In this document: one piece after another, positions 1 through 9,636 of the stretch | How positions within the stretch are numbered: the stretch's first letter is position 1 | Layout: each line of letters opens with the position of its first letter | Assembly: GCA_030603665.1 (NCBI GenBank) | Contig: JAUVXJ010000009.1 | Span: 1 to 64,000 of the forward strand | Direction of reading: 5' to 3' | DNA: 64,000 nt | Source of the DNA: Chloroflexota bacterium | GTDB lineage: Bacteria > Chloroflexota > Anaerolineae > UBA7937 > B3-Chlor | Notes under the pieces: model-generated | The model's input: only the letters and a program-made list of their open reading frames with translations | Databases searched by the model: none | Told to the model about the DNA's origin: nothing | Translations under genes and position numbers: made by a program

Positions 1-141
1 GAGATGGTGATGCCCGGGGACAACGTGAATTTGAAGATAGAGTTGATAGTGCCGGTGGCTCTGGAGGAGGGGTCCCGTTTCGCCATTCGTGAGGGAGGGC
101 GGACGGTCGGTGCTGGTGTCATCACCAAGATCCTGGAGTGA
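1..141 (+). CDS. tuf: Elongation factor Tu, C-terminal end (partial)
   Basis: The window opens inside an open frame that encodes the last 46 residues of EF-Tu. It starts with the conserved EMVMPGDNV stretch of domain 3 and ends [10 protein letters not shown] before a TGA at 139-141. EF-Tu delivers aminoacyl-tRNA to the ribosome as a GTP complex. tuf directly upstream of rpsJ is the usual junction between the str and S10 operons. The rest of the gene lies outside the window. Confidence 0.95.
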   Translation, partial: EMVMPGDNVNLKIELIVPVALEEGSRFAIREGGRTVGAGVITKILE

Positions 142-224
142 GCGACTTGCCATCTGGTTCGCCCGCTGGCTGTGCCAAGGGGGCCATCGCTCCAGAATAG
201 GAACGCGAGGTAGAAAGCAGGTAG

Positions 225-533
225 ATGGCTAAGGAGAAGATCAGAATCCGCTTGAAGGCGTACGATCACAGGGTTCTTGACCAATCGGCGCGACGAATCG
301 TCGAGGCGGCTGAGAGCAGTGGGGCAATCATCGTGGGACCAGTGCCCTTGCCTACCAAGATCGAGAAGTTCACAGTGATCCGTTCGCCGTTCATTGACAA
401 GGACTCTCGCGAGCAGTTCGAGATCCGTACGCACAAGCGGCTGATAGATGTGGTGGAACCCGGATCGAAGACGATCGATACGCTGATGCGCCTCAACCTA
501 CCCGCTGGGGTGGACATAGAGATCAAGCTCTAG
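225..533 (+). CDS. rpsJ: 30S ribosomal protein S10
   Basis: Encodes 102 residues, the normal length for S10, a small-subunit head protein that also pairs with NusB in antitermination. The N-terminal [15 protein letters not shown] and the RTHKRLIDV stretch are family signatures. ATG at 225 follows a GGTAGAAAGCAGG-like leader. It is the first gene of the S10 operon, 83 bases after tuf. No clear promoter was recognised in that gap, so co-transcription with tuf is possible. Confidence 0.97.
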   Translation: MAKEKIRIRLKAYDHRVLDQSARRIVEAAESSGAIIVGPVPLPTKIEKFTVIRSPFIDKDSREQFEIRTHKRLIDVVEPGSKTIDTLMRLNLPAGVDIEIKL

Positions 534-627
534 GGTCCCATACCTCCAGTGGCTGGGTCGTTGCAGCTAGTTGAAGTCGGGCTTCTGACGCATCTATGCA
601 CCAGACCACCTCGCATGGAGAGTGGCG

Positions 628-1257
628 ATGAAAGGCATTCTGGGTAAGAAAGCAGGCATGACTCAGATCTTCGATGATATCGGGGAAGCTGTCCCGGTGA
701 CCGTCATCGAAGTGGGCCCATGCTATGTAACGCAGATCAAGACCAAGAAGGCGGACGGCTACGAGGCCATCCAGTTGGGGTTCGGCGAAGCCAAGCGCCT
801 CAACAAGCCTCAGCGGGGACACCTGCCGAAAGGCGTGCCGGACCTCCGCCACTTGCGAGAGATCAGAGTCGACGACATATCGGCATACGAGGTCGGGCAG
901 AAGCTCGACGCCAGTGTCTTCTCCGTTGGCGATCTGGTTGACGTGACCGGTATCTCAAAGGGCAAAGGCTTTGCCGGGGCCATGAAGCGCCATCGTTTCC
1001 GAGGCGGGCCTGCCACCCACGGTCAGTCAGATCGTGCCAGGGCCACCGGCTCCATAGGGGCCGGGTCGACCCCAGGACGAGTGTGGAAGGGTAAGCGTAT
1101 GCCGGGCCGCATGGGCAACCAGCGTACCACCGTGCAGAACCTGATAGTCGCCCTGGTCGACGCCGAACGCAACCTGTTGGCAGTGAGGGGAGCCGTGCCG
1201 GGCGCGAAGGGTGGACTGGTGGCTATCAAGAGTGCGGTCAAGGGGAAGGAAAAATGA
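628..1257 (+). CDS. rplC: 50S ribosomal protein L3
   Basis: Encodes 209 residues. L3 binds 23S rRNA early in assembly and reaches the peptidyl-transferase centre. The central loop with GGPATHGQS contains the Gln that PrmB methylates in other bacteria. ATG at 628 is preferred over an in-frame GTG at 622 because GGAG at 617-620 sits 7 bases before the ATG. The stop overlaps the rplD start by 4 bases, so translation is probably coupled. Confidence 0.95.
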   Translation: MKGILGKKAGMTQIFDDIGEAVPVTVIEVGPCYVTQIKTKKADGYEAIQLGFGEAKRLNKPQRGHLPKGVPDLRHLREIRVDDISAYEVGQKLDASVFSVGDLVDVTGISKGKGFAGAMKRHRFRGGPATHGQSDRARATGSIGAGSTPGRVWKGKRMPGRMGNQRTTVQNLIVALVDAERNLLAVRGAVPGAKGGLVAIKSAVKGKEK

Positions 1258-1880
1258 AAGTTCCTCTTCGAGACATCACCGGCAAGGTCATCGACGAAAC
1301 TGAGCTCCGGGACGAGATCTTTGGCATAGTACCGAACGAAGCCGTCATGCATCAAGCCTTGGTGCGCCAGCTGGCAAATGCGCGTCTCGCGAGCGCCAGG
1401 ACCAAGACCAGGGGAGAGGTGAGAGGCGGGGGCAGGAAACCCTGGCGGCAGAAAGGTACCGGACGGGCGCGACATGGCAGCATTCGAGAGCCTCAGTGGC
1501 GGGGCGGCGGCGTAGTCTTTGGCCCGCAGCCAGGCAGGAACTATCGCAAGGCCATGCCTCGCAAGATGCGGCGTCTCGCCCTGCGATCGGCCCTCTCGGT
1601 CAAGGCTCGCGACGGTGAGCTGATTTTGCTGGACAAGCTCGAACTGCCTTCTCCGAATACCAAGCAGGTGTTTAGTGCCCTGAGCGGGCTGACGGGCGAC
1701 TCCAGCGCGTTGATCCTTCTGCCTGAGGGGGATACGAATGTGGAGAAGTCAGTGGGCAACCTGCCGCACGCGAAGACGTTGCGTGCCCAATATCTGAACC
1801 TGGTAGACATCTTGGGCCACGATTATCTGGTCGTGCCCATAGCGGCTGTCAAGGTGATCGAGGACTTTCTGGGCCAGTAG
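1254..1880 (+). CDS. rplD: 50S ribosomal protein L4
   Basis: Encodes 208 residues of the L4/uL4 family, which lines the polypeptide exit tunnel. The basic loop [16 protein letters not shown] at about residues 60-75 is the tunnel extension. In E. coli L4 represses this operon. Whether that happens here cannot be seen, because no typical S10 leader was recognised. The ATGA overlap with rplC and the 18-base gap to rplW fit one transcript. Confidence 0.96.
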   Translation: MKVPLRDITGKVIDETELRDEIFGIVPNEAVMHQALVRQLANARLASARTKTRGEVRGGGRKPWRQKGTGRARHGSIREPQWRGGGVVFGPQPGRNYRKAMPRKMRRLALRSALSVKARDGELILLDKLELPSPNTKQVFSALSGLTGDSSALILLPEGDTNVEKSVGNLPHAKTLRAQYLNLVDILGHDYLVVPIAAVKVIEDFLGQ

Positions 1881-1898
1881 AGGATAGGAGGGATCACC

Positions 1899-2183
1899 GT
1901 GCATGCTTACGAAGTTCTCAAACGCCCCATCGTGACTGAGAAGACGACCCTGCAGGGAGGACAAGGCAGATATACCTTTGAGGTTGATCCTCAAGCCAAC
2001 AAGCATCAGATCAAGGAAGCGGTGGAGAAGATCTTTGACGTGGAAGTTGTGGCGGTGAACGTCATCGCGATGCCTGGAAAGCGGCACCGGTACGGCCGCC
2101 ACGTCAGCAAGCCCCAATCCTGGAAGAAGGCCACGGTTAGGGTGGCCGAGGGGCAGTCCATAGGGTTCTTTGAGGGAGTATAG
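1899..2183 (+). CDS. rplW: 50S ribosomal protein L23
   Basis: Encodes 94 residues with the L23 signature [10 protein letters not shown] near the N-terminus. L23 sits at the exit of the tunnel and docks trigger factor and SRP. The start is GTG at 1899 behind a GGAGGGA Shine-Dalgarno. The stop is 2 bases from rplB. Confidence 0.96.
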   Translation: MHAYEVLKRPIVTEKTTLQGGQGRYTFEVDPQANKHQIKEAVEKIFDVEVVAVNVIAMPGKRHRYGRHVSKPQSWKKATVRVAEGQSIGFFEGV

Positions 2184-2185
2184 GC

Positions 2186-3022
2186 ATGCCGATCAAGGTC
2201 TACAAGCCCACATCGCCCGGGCGGCGCGGCATGAGCGTCACCACCTTCGACGACATAACTCGCACCACGCCTGAGCGCTCGCTTCTCAGGCCGCTGCGGA
2301 AGAAGGGTGGTCGCAACGCGCAGGGACGCGTCACCGTTCGCCATCGCGGTGGAGGGCATAAGAGAAGGTACCGGGTCATCGACTTCAAGCGAAATAAGTT
2401 CGGCATCCCGGCCAGGGTGGATTCCATCGAGTATGATCCGAACCGATCAGCGCGTATCGCCCTGCTGGTGTATGCCGATGGCGAGAAGAGGTACATCATC
2501 GCTCCTCTGGGGCTCAAAGTCAATGACAACGTTGAGTCCGGTGCCGACGCCGACATTCGAGTGGGGAACGCTCTGCCCATTGCCAACATACCAGTGGGTA
2601 CTTTGCTCCACAACATCGAACTGCGGAAAGGCAAAGGCGGGCAGTTGGTGCGCTCCGCGGGCACCTCAGCCCAGTTGCTGGCCAAAGAAGGACAATACGC
2701 TCAGGTTCGTTTGCCATCTGGCGAGATACGCCTCATCAACGTCGACAACCTGGCCACACTTGGCCAGGTGGGCAATACTGACTGGGGCAACATCAACCTG
2801 GGCAAGGCGGGCAGGTCGCGCTGGCTGGGACGCAGGCCGACGGTGCGAGGATCGGCAATGAGCCCCAGAGACCATCCGCACGGCGGTGGTGAGGGTAAAG
2901 CCCCCATAGGTATGCCATCCCCCAAGAGCCCCTGGGGCAAGAAGACCCTGGGCAAGAAGACTCGCCGTCGCAAGGACACGAGCAAGTGGATAGTTCGTCG
3001 TCGAGGAGCGAGGAGGAGATAG
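2186..3022 (+). CDS. rplB: 50S ribosomal protein L2
   Basis: Encodes 278 residues, full length for L2, which is needed for subunit association and supports the peptidyl-transferase centre. The C-terminal signature [16 protein letters not shown] contains the essential His. The C-terminal tail is basic (KKTRRRKD). It lies between rplW and rpsS with gaps of 2 and 3 bases. Confidence 0.97.
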   Translation: MPIKVYKPTSPGRRGMSVTTFDDITRTTPERSLLRPLRKKGGRNAQGRVTVRHRGGGHKRRYRVIDFKRNKFGIPARVDSIEYDPNRSARIALLVYADGEKRYIIAPLGLKVNDNVESGADADIRVGNALPIANIPVGTLLHNIELRKGKGGQLVRSAGTSAQLLAKEGQYAQVRLPSGEIRLINVDNLATLGQVGNTDWGNINLGKAGRSRWLGRRPTVRGSAMSPRDHPHGGGEGKAPIGMPSPKSPWGKKTLGKKTRRRKDTSKWIVRRRGARRR

Positions 3023-3025
3023 CGG

Positions 3026-3310
3026 ATGACCAGATCACTGAAGAAGGGTCCCTACATAGATGCCAAACTGCTCAAGAAGATAAGGCGTATGAAGGGGAGC
3101 GGTGACGAGCACGTGATCAGGACCTGGGCGCGCGCGTCCACGATCTCCCCTGAGATGATAGGCCTCACAATCGCCGTGCACGATGGGCGTCGTCATGTGC
3201 CCATCTACATTACCGAGAACATGGTGGGACACAAGCTGGGGGAGTTCGCACCCACTCGCACCTTCAGAGGCCATGGCTATCGTGAAAGAGGAACTAGTAT
3301 TATAGGGTAG
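3026..3310 (+). CDS. rpsS: 30S ribosomal protein S19
   Basis: Encodes 94 residues starting [12 protein letters not shown], the S19 signature. The C-terminal half has [16 protein letters not shown]19 forms a complex with S13 in the head of the small subunit. ATG at 3026 follows an AGGAGGAGATAG run that overlaps the end of rplB. Confidence 0.97.
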   Translation: MTRSLKKGPYIDAKLLKKIRRMKGSGDEHVIRTWARASTISPEMIGLTIAVHDGRRHVPIYITENMVGHKLGEFAPTRTFRGHGYRERGTSIIG

Positions 3311-3324
3311 ACGTAGGTGCCGTC

Positions 3325-3672
3325 ATGGGACTTGAGATCAGGGCTGTGGAAAAATACATACCAATTTCGCCAAGCAAGGCGAGACTTGTGGTGGATCTGG
3401 TCCGAGAGCGGCCGGTGGATGAAGCCTTGGCGCTTCTGAGATTCCTGCCGCAGGCGGCCGCCGAGCCGGTAGCTAAGGCCATACGATCGGCGGCAGCCAA
3501 CGCAGAGGATGTCCACGGCCTATCCCAATCTGACCTGTATATCTCTCGGATAGCGGCCGATGTCGGACCGACTCTGAAGAGATTCCGGGCCGGAGCACGC
3601 GGGCGGGCCAAGCCCATCCTGAAGAGGTCGTCGCACATCACCGTGATTCTCAGCGAGTTAGAGGAAGAATGA
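3325..3672 (+). CDS. rplV: 50S ribosomal protein L22
   Basis: Encodes 115 residues. The N-terminal SPSKARLVVDLVRERPVDEAL motif and the beta-hairpin with GPTLKRFRAGARGRA (the tunnel-lining loop, around residues 80-95) identify L22, which lies next to L4 at the constriction and can be a site of macrolide resistance changes. No insertion or deletion is obvious in the loop. Confidence 0.96.
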   Translation: MGLEIRAVEKYIPISPSKARLVVDLVRERPVDEALALLRFLPQAAAEPVAKAIRSAAANAEDVHGLSQSDLYISRIAADVGPTLKRFRAGARGRAKPILKRSSHITVILSELEEE

Positions 3673-3700
3673 GTCGAGGCGACAAGAAGGGGAGGTTGCT

Positions 3701-4369
3701 TTGGGCAGAAAGGTACACCCTATAGGGTTCAGGCTGGGAGTCAACAAAGACTGGAGGGCCAAGTGGTTCGCCGAAGGTCACGAGTACGTAGAGCTTCTAG
3801 CCGAAGATGTTAGACTCCGGCAACTTATCCTCAAGGAGATGTCCCGCGCAGGCATCTCCAGGGTAGATATCGAGCGCTTCCCCAAGCAGGTGTCTGTGAC
3901 GATACACACAGCTCGACCTGGAATCGTGATCGGTCGCAAGGGGGCGAGTGTAAACCTCCTGCGCCGCAAGGTGGAAGAAGATACGGGGAAGAGGGCGCGC
4001 ATCGAGGTGGTGGAAGTGCCCGAGCCAGACATGGACGCCTATCTGATCGCCGAGAATATCTGCAGCCAGCTGGAGAGGCGAATTTCTCACAAGCGAGCGA
4101 TGAAACAGGCGGCATCAAGGGCTATGCGCCTTGGGGCTGGCGGGGTGAAGATAGCGTGCAGTGGCCGCTTGACCGGTGCAGAAATGGCTCGACGGGACTG
4201 GACGATGGAGGGTCGAGTGCCCCTGCATACCCTGCGCGCCGACATAGACTACGCCCAAAGCGAAGCACTCACCACTTATGGACGGATTGGGGTCAAGGTC
4301 TGGGTGTACAAGGGCGAAGTCTTCCCTGAAGATCAGGAGGCAGCGGAGGGCACCGCGTTTGTGCCGTAG
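3701..4369 (+). CDS. rpsC: 30S ribosomal protein S3
   Basis: Encodes 222 residues. It starts from TTG at 3701 ([12 protein letters not shown] follows) with GGGGAGG just upstream. A KH type II domain carries the GxxG loop in [10 protein letters not shown] at about residue 70. The C-terminal half has the [20 protein letters not shown] signature. S3 helps form the mRNA entry site. Confidence 0.96.
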   Translation: MGRKVHPIGFRLGVNKDWRAKWFAEGHEYVELLAEDVRLRQLILKEMSRAGISRVDIERFPKQVSVTIHTARPGIVIGRKGASVNLLRRKVEEDTGKRARIEVVEVPEPDMDAYLIAENICSQLERRISHKRAMKQAASRAMRLGAGGVKIACSGRLTGAEMARRDWTMEGRVPLHTLRADIDYAQSEALTTYGRIGVKVWVYKGEVFPEDQEAAEGTAFVP

Positions 4370-4401
4370 CAGTAATCCTCACCCCCAGGGGGGAGTCTAT
4401 C

Positions 4402-4815
4402 ATGTTGATGCCTAAACGAGTGAAATACCGCAAGGCTCACCGAGGGCGTATGAAGGGGAAAGCCTATCGAGGCGCTCAGGTGAGTTTCGGTGAATACGGG
4501 CTACAAGCCCTGGAGCCCGCATGGATAACGAGCCGACAGATCGAGGCGGCACGCAGGGCCATAGTTCGTTACGTTCAACGAGGCGGCAAACTGTGGATAC
4601 GCATATTTCCAGACAAACCGGTCACCGTCAAACCAGCGGAGACCAGAATGGGTAGCGGCAAGGGAAACGTCGATCACTGGGTCGCGGTGGTCAAGCCGGG
4701 CCGGGTGCTGTTTGAGATCACCGGGGTGGCCGAAAGCTCCGCCCGCGAAGCGTTCCGGCTGGCCTCGCAGAAACTGCCCATCAAGACCCAGTTCGTTTCC
4801 AGATATGAGCTGTGA
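4402..4815 (+). CDS. rplP: 50S ribosomal protein L16
   Basis: Encodes 137 residues. [17 protein letters not shown] at the N-terminus and [19 protein letters not shown] in the middle are L16 signatures. L16 contacts the A-site tRNA and ArfA/RF regions. ATG at 4402 is 7 bases after a GGGGGGAG run, and a second ATG at 4408 is also possible. Confidence 0.96.
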   Translation: MLMPKRVKYRKAHRGRMKGKAYRGAQVSFGEYGLQALEPAWITSRQIEAARRAIVRYVQRGGKLWIRIFPDKPVTVKPAETRMGSGKGNVDHWVAVVKPGRVLFEITGVAESSAREAFRLASQKLPIKTQFVSRYEL

Positions 4816-4832
4816 TAGCGAGGAGCCGTCTG

Positions 4833-5045
4833 ATGAAGGCGCTAGACCTCAGGAACATGACTTCAGATGAATTGCGGCACGACTTGGACAACATGTACGA
4901 GGAACTCTTCAACCTGCGCTTCCAGCTGAGTACCAATCAATTGACCAACCACAACCGTATCCGTCAAGTCAAGAGAGACATTGCCCGCGCCAAGAGTATC
5001 CTGAGAGAGCGGGAGATACAGCAGGCGGGGGAGGAGTCACCATGA
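4833..5045 (+). CDS. rpmC: 50S ribosomal protein L29
   Basis: Encodes 70 residues. ATG at 4833 is chosen because GAGGAG lies 7-8 bases upstream and the protein then starts [10 protein letters not shown] as in the family. An in-frame GTG at 4812 would add 7 residues inside rplP. It holds the two helices typical of L29, with [13 protein letters not shown]. The last 4 bases overlap rpsQ. Confidence 0.94.
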   Translation: MKALDLRNMTSDELRHDLDNMYEELFNLRFQLSTNQLTNHNRIRQVKRDIARAKSILREREIQQAGEESP

Positions 5046-5299
5046 GCGGAGGACGCAAGTCCATGGTCGGTGCGGTAGTCAGTAACAAAATGGACAAGAC
5101 GGTTGTAGTAATCGTTGAAAGGCGGGGCAGACACCCTCTTTACCAGAAAGTGGTCAAGTCGCGGAAGAAATTCAAGGCCCATGACGCCGACAACGCCTGC
5201 CAGATAGGCGATGTGGTTCGCATCGTCGAAAGCCGCCCTCTGAGCAAAGAAAAGCACTGGGTGGTGGAAGAGATAGTGAGGGCAGGGCAGAGAGGGTAG
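5042..5299 (+). CDS. rpsQ: 30S ribosomal protein S17
   Basis: Encodes 85 residues of an OB-fold protein. [19 protein letters not shown] is the S17 signature, followed by [18 protein letters not shown]. It is a primary 16S rRNA binder. The start overlaps the rpmC stop as ATGA. Confidence 0.96.
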   Translation: MSGGRKSMVGAVVSNKMDKTVVVIVERRGRHPLYQKVVKSRKKFKAHDADNACQIGDVVRIVESRPLSKEKHWVVEEIVRAGQRG

Positions 5300-5303
5300 A
5301 GCA

Positions 5304-5672
5304 ATGATCCAGTCAGAGAGCCATCTACGCGTGGCGGACAATACTGGCGCACGGGAGATCATGTGCATCAAGGTCTTGGGAGGATCGAAGCGCCGCTACG
5401 GACGTGTGGGAGACATCATCATCGCCACCGTCAAGCAGGCCATCCCTTCCGGTTCCGTGAAGAAGGGCGAGATTGTGAGGGCTGTGATAGTACGCACCGC
5501 CAAGGAGTACGGACGCGCTGATGGCTCGCACATACGCTTCGACGAGAATGCTGCGGTAATCCTAGACGACCATGAGAACCCGAAGGGCACCCGCATCTTT
5601 GGCCCTGTGGGCCGGGAGTTGAGGGAGCGTGGGTTCATGAAGATCGTCTCTCTATCCCCGGAAGTTCTGTGA
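5304..5672 (+). CDS. rplN: 50S ribosomal protein L14
   Basis: Encodes 122 residues, the standard length for L14, starting [18 protein letters not shown]. It contributes to intersubunit bridges and is the binding site of RsfS silencing factor. It follows rpsQ by 4 bases. Confidence 0.97.
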   Translation: MIQSESHLRVADNTGAREIMCIKVLGGSKRRYGRVGDIIIATVKQAIPSGSVKKGEIVRAVIVRTAKEYGRADGSHIRFDENAAVILDDHENPKGTRIFGPVGRELRERGFMKIVSLSPEVL

Positions 5673-5702
5673 AGTGGACTTCTGGCTACAAGGGTCAAGA
5701 AG

Positions 5703-6020
5703 ATGAAGAGAATCAAGCAGGGTGACACCGTTGAAGTGATCCGGGGCAACTACCAGGGTGTGAGAGGTAGCGTGCACAGGGTGCTGGCGGACAAGGACCA
5801 GGTGATCATCTCAGGTGTCAACATCATCAAGAGGCACACCAAGCCCACTGGTCGCGTGCGCACGCAAGCCGGCATCATCGAGCGGGAGGCCCCGCTACAC
5901 ATCTCAAATGTGGCCCTGGTGTGCCCGCAGTGCAGCCAGCGCTCCAAGGTCGCCTTCAAGGTTCAGCCGAGCGGAGCCAAAGCCAGGGTCTGCAAGAAAT
6001 GCAACGAGACAATAGAGTAG
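5703..6020 (+). CDS. rplX: 50S ribosomal protein L24
   Basis: Encodes 105 residues. A KOW motif near the N-terminus (IKQGDTVEVIRGNYQG) starts L24, an assembly initiator. The C-terminal half has paired CPQC and CKKC motifs about 30 residues apart, so this is the zinc-ribbon form. ATG at 5703 is preceded by a weak AAGAAG leader. Confidence 0.95.
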   Translation: MKRIKQGDTVEVIRGNYQGVRGSVHRVLADKDQVIISGVNIIKRHTKPTGRVRTQAGIIEREAPLHISNVALVCPQCSQRSKVAFKVQPSGAKARVCKKCNETIE

Positions 6021-6047
6021 CGAGGAACCTTGGTTAGAGAGGCCATC

Positions 6048-6590
6048 ATGTCTAGACTGAAAGAGACCTACCAGAAGGAGATAGTTCCCGTCCTCGAAGA
6101 GGATCTTGGCTATGGCAACGTGATGCAGGTGCCGCGTTTGGTCAAGATCGTGGTGAACATAGGACTGGGGGAGGCCCTGCAAGATGCCAAGGCCCTGGAT
6201 GGGGCGACTCGAGACCTGAGTATCATAACGGGACAGCAGCCCATTATCACCCGAGCTCGGAAGTCAATCGCCGGGTTCAAGCTTAGAGAGGGCATGGCTA
6301 TTGGGGCGAAGGTCACACTTCGAGGTCGGCGCATGTACGATTTCCTTGATCGGCTGTTGAACGTCGCTCTACCACGCCTGCGAGACTTCCGGGGTGTTTC
6401 TCGCGATTCCTTCGACGGCCGGGGCAACTACACCCTGGGCCTGCAGGAACAACTGGCGTGGCCCGAGATAGACTACGACTCGATTGACAAGGTGCGGGGC
6501 CTGGAGATCAGCATCGTGACTACGGCCAAGACCGACGAGGAAGCAAGGCGCCTACTGACCTTGCTGGGCATGCCTTTCAAGAGAGTATAG
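6048..6590 (+). CDS. rplE: 50S ribosomal protein L5
   Basis: Encodes 180 residues from ATG at 6048, matching the usual 179-residue L5. A longer TTG start at 6030 is less likely because its spacing to GAGGAA is only 2 bases, while GAGAGG lies 6 bases before 6048. [11 protein letters not shown] and [18 protein letters not shown] are family signatures. L5 binds 5S rRNA and contacts P-site tRNA. Confidence 0.95.
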   Translation: MSRLKETYQKEIVPVLEEDLGYGNVMQVPRLVKIVVNIGLGEALQDAKALDGATRDLSIITGQQPIITRARKSIAGFKLREGMAIGAKVTLRGRRMYDFLDRLLNVALPRLRDFRGVSRDSFDGRGNYTLGLQEQLAWPEIDYDSIDKVRGLEISIVTTAKTDEEARRLLTLLGMPFKRV

Positions 6591-6639
6591 CGTCACAGGC
6601 AAGGAATTCATCTTTCATTAATGCACTTATGGAGGTCAC

Positions 6640-6822
6640 GTGGCCAAGAAGTCGATGATCGCCAGAGAGACGCGAAGGAAGTACAAGACACAGGTGCGGA
6701 ATCGCTGCTCGATCTGCGGGCGTCCGCGAGCGTACATGCGGCGCTTCGGGCTATGCCGCATATGCTTCCGTCAGTTGGCCTTGGAGGGCAAGGTCCCTGG
6801 CGTCACCAAGTCCAGTTGGTAA
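6640..6822 (+). CDS. rpsN: 30S ribosomal protein S14, zinc-binding type Z
   Basis: Encodes 60 residues from GTG at 6640, right behind GGAGG at 6631. It is the short C+ form with CSIC and CRIC pairs, a zinc knuckle, and the typical end [10 protein letters not shown]. The long zinc-free form has about 100 residues. S14 sits in the head of the 30S subunit. Confidence 0.96.
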   Translation: MAKKSMIARETRRKYKTQVRNRCSICGRPRAYMRRFGLCRICFRQLALEGKVPGVTKSSW

Positions 6823-6843
6823 ACGAGAAAGGGCGTTGGTATC

Positions 6844-7239
6844 ATGCACACCGATCCCATTGCTGACTTGCTCACCCGCATCAGGAACGCGATAGGCGTA
6901 CGACATTCACAGGTGATAGCACCTTCGTCCAAGATGAAGGTGTCTATAGCCAAGGTGCTGCACGAAGAGGGGTACATCCAAGGCTACGATGTCACCAAGG
7001 ACCGCCCCCAGGCCATGCTCCGCGTATGGCTGAAGTACGATGAGGACGGAGAGCCGGCGCTCATCGCCGTGAAGCGGGTCAGCAAACCCGGATGTCGAGT
7101 GTATGCGGGTCGAGGCGAACTGCCCAGGGTGAGGAGCGGTATGGGGACAGCTATCGTGTCGACTTCCAAGGGTGTCATGACCGATAGGAAGGCAAGGAAC
7201 TTGGGCGTCGGTGGTGAGGTTCTGTGTTATGTATGGTAG
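6844..7239 (+). CDS. rpsH: 30S ribosomal protein S8
   Basis: Encodes 131 residues, starting MHTDPIADLLTRIRNA, with the C-terminal STSKGVMTDRKARNLGVGGEVLCYVW pattern split over the end. S8 is a primary 16S binder and the spc-operon repressor in E. coli. The sequence does not show a matching operator. Confidence 0.96.
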   Translation: MHTDPIADLLTRIRNAIGVRHSQVIAPSSKMKVSIAKVLHEEGYIQGYDVTKDRPQAMLRVWLKYDEDGEPALIAVKRVSKPGCRVYAGRGELPRVRSGMGTAIVSTSKGVMTDRKARNLGVGGEVLCYVW

Positions 7240-7281
7240 TGAGAACTGTCAAACATTGTCTCCTGATGTGGTAGGGGCAAA

Positions 7282-7301
7282 CCTTCCACTTCGGTGGGAG
7301 G
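7282..7301 (+). promoter_or_regulatory. C(UUCG)G-capped hairpin upstream of rplF
   Basis: An 8-bp stem (7282-7289 with 7294-7301, one G-U pair) closes a UUCG tetraloop in the 81-base gap between rpsH and rplF. It ends a few bases before the GAGGAGG Shine-Dalgarno of rplF. No U-tract follows, so it is not a terminator. It may be an RNA-processing or stability element; that role is inferred. Confidence 0.55.
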
Positions 7302-7320
7302 GCAGAGGAGGTACGCTCTG

Positions 7321-7866
7321 ATGTCTCGCATAGGCAAGCTGCCCATACCGGTGCCGCCTGGGGTCGAGGTGACCATCTATGGCTCCGATGTGAAGGTCAA
7401 GGGGCCGAAGGGCGAACTCTCGCGCACGGTCCACAGGGACATGTCGGTGCAACTTGAAGACAATCAATTGATTGTGAACCGCCCTACTGATCATAGACTG
7501 CACCGTTCACTGCACGGCCTGACAAGGGCGTTGCTGGCGAATATGGTGCACGGAGTCCACGAAGGATTCCGGAAAGAGCTTGAGATCCAGGGTGTTGGCT
7601 ATCGCGCTCAGTTGGAGGGCGATAAGCTGATCCTCTCTGTGGGCTATTCGCACCCTGTTCAGGTCCTGCCCCCGCCAGGGATCACACTCTCCGTGGAGAA
7701 AGGCTATCGCACCATCGCCGTGGAGGGTGTAGACAAGGAATTGGTGGGCAGAGTAGCAGCGGAAATCAGGGCCGTGCGAAAGCCAGAGCCCTACAAGGGC
7801 AAAGGCATCCGCTACGCTGGCGAGTACGTTCGCCGCAAAGCAGGCAAGGCAGGCAAGATCGGCTAG
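7321..7866 (+). CDS. rplF: 50S ribosomal protein L6
   Basis: Encodes 181 residues from ATG at 7321, with GAGGAGG about 8 bases upstream. An upstream in-frame start at 7294 has no such signal. [15 protein letters not shown] and the C-terminal [21 protein letters not shown] are L6 signatures. L6 sits near the factor-binding site. Confidence 0.96.
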   Translation: MSRIGKLPIPVPPGVEVTIYGSDVKVKGPKGELSRTVHRDMSVQLEDNQLIVNRPTDHRLHRSLHGLTRALLANMVHGVHEGFRKELEIQGVGYRAQLEGDKLILSVGYSHPVQVLPPPGITLSVEKGYRTIAVEGVDKELVGRVAAEIRAVRKPEPYKGKGIRYAGEYVRRKAGKAGKIG

Positions 7867-7910
7867 CACGTCTCCAGGCTGAGTAGCAGTCGTGGTGGGA
7901 GCAGAATGCT

Positions 7911-8279
7911 ATGAGCACGACAAGTGACCGCAGAGCGGCGCGCAATCGCAGACATCTACGGGTCCGCAAGAACATAGGGGTCAGCAAGGATCGCCCGCGA
8001 CTTTCCGTGTTTCGCAGTCTGAAGCATATCTATGCTCAGATTATCGACGATACCGAAGGTCAGACTTTGGCAGCTGCGTCAACTCTGGATCCTGAGATAC
8101 GAGACCAGGTTGCGGGCCTGAAGAAGTCGGAACAGGCCAAGGTGGTTGGTGAGCTTCTGGCCCAAAGGGCCACGGCCCGCGGCATCGAGAATGTTATATT
8201 CGACAGAGGTGGGTACAAGTACCACGGTCGCGTGCAGTCTCTCGCCGACGGCGCGCGCGGCGGGGGCCTGAAGTTCTAG
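7911..8279 (+). CDS. rplR: 50S ribosomal protein L18
   Basis: Encodes 122 residues. [20 protein letters not shown] and the C-terminal [20 protein letters not shown] are L18 signatures. L18 binds 5S rRNA with L5. The final GGGLKF is normal. A gap of 85 bases to rpsE is larger than most in this operon. Confidence 0.96.
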   Translation: MSTTSDRRAARNRRHLRVRKNIGVSKDRPRLSVFRSLKHIYAQIIDDTEGQTLAAASTLDPEIRDQVAGLKKSEQAKVVGELLAQRATARGIENVIFDRGGYKYHGRVQSLADGARGGGLKF

Positions 8280-8285
8280 CAGGAG

Positions 8286-8329
8286 CGACACAGCCCCTGT
8301 CCCGGGGTCGGCCGAGCTCGCATGTGTCG
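8286..8329 (+). promoter_or_regulatory. Nested hairpin between rplR and rpsE
   Basis: A 7-bp outer stem pairs CGACACA at 8286-8292 with TGTGTCG at 8323-8329, and a CCCC/GGGG stem can form inside. It lies 35 bases before rpsE. There is no U-tract. It could be a translational control or processing site for the second half of the spc operon; nothing in the sequence proves this. Confidence 0.4.
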
Positions 8330-8364
8330 TACGGCTTGAGTAGACTGAGGGAAAGAGGACATTG

Positions 8365-8877
8365 ATGGAAGAGGAATTCAAGCAGGAGCGTGTTGTCCAC
8401 ATCGCCCGCGTGGCCAAGGTAGTCAAAGGAGGCCGCCGCTTCGGATTCCGAGCTGTGGTGGTGGTGGGCGACGGCCGAGGCAGCGTTGGTTCTGGCGTTG
8501 GCAAGGCGAGAGAGGTACCCGAGGCGATCCGCAAGGGGATCGAGAAGGCTAAGAGGAACATGGTTCGAGTGCCCGTCGCGGGTACCACGATACCCCATGA
8601 GGTGATCGCCCGGTTCGGAGCGGCCAGGGTGCTGCTCAAGCCCGCCTCACCGGGAACCGGCGTCATCGCTGGCGGAGGCGTGCGGGCAGTGGTCGAGGCA
8701 GCTGGCATTAAGGATATCCTTACCAAGTCACTGGGCAGTGCCAATATCCTGAACGTAGTCTCGGCAACTATGGAAGGTATGAAGCAACTGAGAGACCCGG
8801 AACAAGAGGCGCGCCGACGGGGCAAGCCCGTGAATGAGGTATTGCCTTTCTGGGAGCAGTCAGATGGCCAAGAGTAG
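8365..8877 (+). CDS. rpsE: 30S ribosomal protein S5
   Basis: Encodes 170 residues from ATG at 8365, 6 bases after AGAGG. A TTG directly before it (8362) is less likely. [19 protein letters not shown] and the GxG-rich [16 protein letters not shown] identify S5, which acts in decoding accuracy and helicase-like mRNA entry. The 3' end overlaps rpmD by 14 bases. Confidence 0.95.
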   Translation: MEEEFKQERVVHIARVAKVVKGGRRFGFRAVVVVGDGRGSVGSGVGKAREVPEAIRKGIEKAKRNMVRVPVAGTTIPHEVIARFGAARVLLKPASPGTGVIAGGGVRAVVEAAGIKDILTKSLGSANILNVVSATMEGMKQLRDPEQEARRRGKPVNEVLPFWEQSDGQE

Positions 8878-9055
8878 CAAGCAGCTACAAATAACCTGGG
8901 TGAAAAGCAGCATAGGCTATTCCCAAGACCAGAAGGCTACCATCAAGGCGATGGGCTTTCGCCGTCTAGGCCAGACGGTAGTGCTACCCGATAATCCCTC
9001 GATCAGAGGTATGGTCCACAAGGTGAAGCACCTTGTGGAGGTTCAGGAGACCTAG
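8864..9055 (+). CDS. rpmD: 50S ribosomal protein L30
   Basis: Encodes 63 residues from ATG at 8864, inside the end of rpsE and 7 bases after [27 protein letters not shown] matches L30 in its usual place between rpsE and rplO. An upstream in-frame ATG at 8834 lacks a ribosome site. Confidence 0.94.
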   Translation: MAKSSKQLQITWVKSSIGYSQDQKATIKAMGFRRLGQTVVLPDNPSIRGMVHKVKHLVEVQET

Positions 9056-9131
9056 AGCGATCGGTCTGGACTAGGGAAGGCCGTGCCACCACGCCAGATA
9101 CTAGTGGGGCAGGTGTTCCTTCGGAGGAGCC

Positions 9132-9626
9132 ATGAAGTTACACGATTTGAGACCAGCCAAGGGGTCGAAGAAACAGAGAAAGCGGGTAGGAAGAGGGGAC
9201 AGCTCCGGGAGCGGCAAGACGGCCGGACGTGGTACCAAAGGACAGAAGTCCCGTTCGGGTGGGAACATCCCCCCGCACTTCGAGGGCGGTCAATTGCCAC
9301 TTGTTAGGCGGCTGCCTCGAATGAGGGGCTTTACCAACATCTTCAAGACCCAGTTCGCCACGGTGAATCTCGATCGGCTCAACGAACGCTTTGACAAGGG
9401 CGATGAAGTCACTCCCTCTGCGCTGACCGAGGTAGGCCTCATCAAATCACCGAATGAACTGGTCAAAGTGCTGGGGAGAGGGGAACTGAAGAAACCGTTG
9501 ACCATCAAGGCTCACGGCTTCTCCGCCAGTGCAAGGGCGAAGATCGAGGCCGTGGGGGGGAGCGTTGAGGAACTGGCTCTGCCGGCTCATTGGCCAAAGA
9601 GGGGGCGGCGCCCCAGGCCTCGGTAG
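9132..9626 (+). CDS. rplO: 50S ribosomal protein L15
   Basis: Encodes 164 residues, slightly longer than the usual 145-150. The N-terminal [22 protein letters not shown] and the glycine-rich [19 protein letters not shown] are L15 signatures. The C-terminal tail after [17 protein letters not shown] is basic. GGAGGAGCC precedes the ATG. Confidence 0.95.
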   Translation: MKLHDLRPAKGSKKQRKRVGRGDSSGSGKTAGRGTKGQKSRSGGNIPPHFEGGQLPLVRRLPRMRGFTNIFKTQFATVNLDRLNERFDKGDEVTPSALTEVGLIKSPNELVKVLGRGELKKPLTIKAHGFSASARAKIEAVGGSVEELALPAHWPKRGRRPRPR

Positions 9627-9636
9627 GGGGAGAGAA

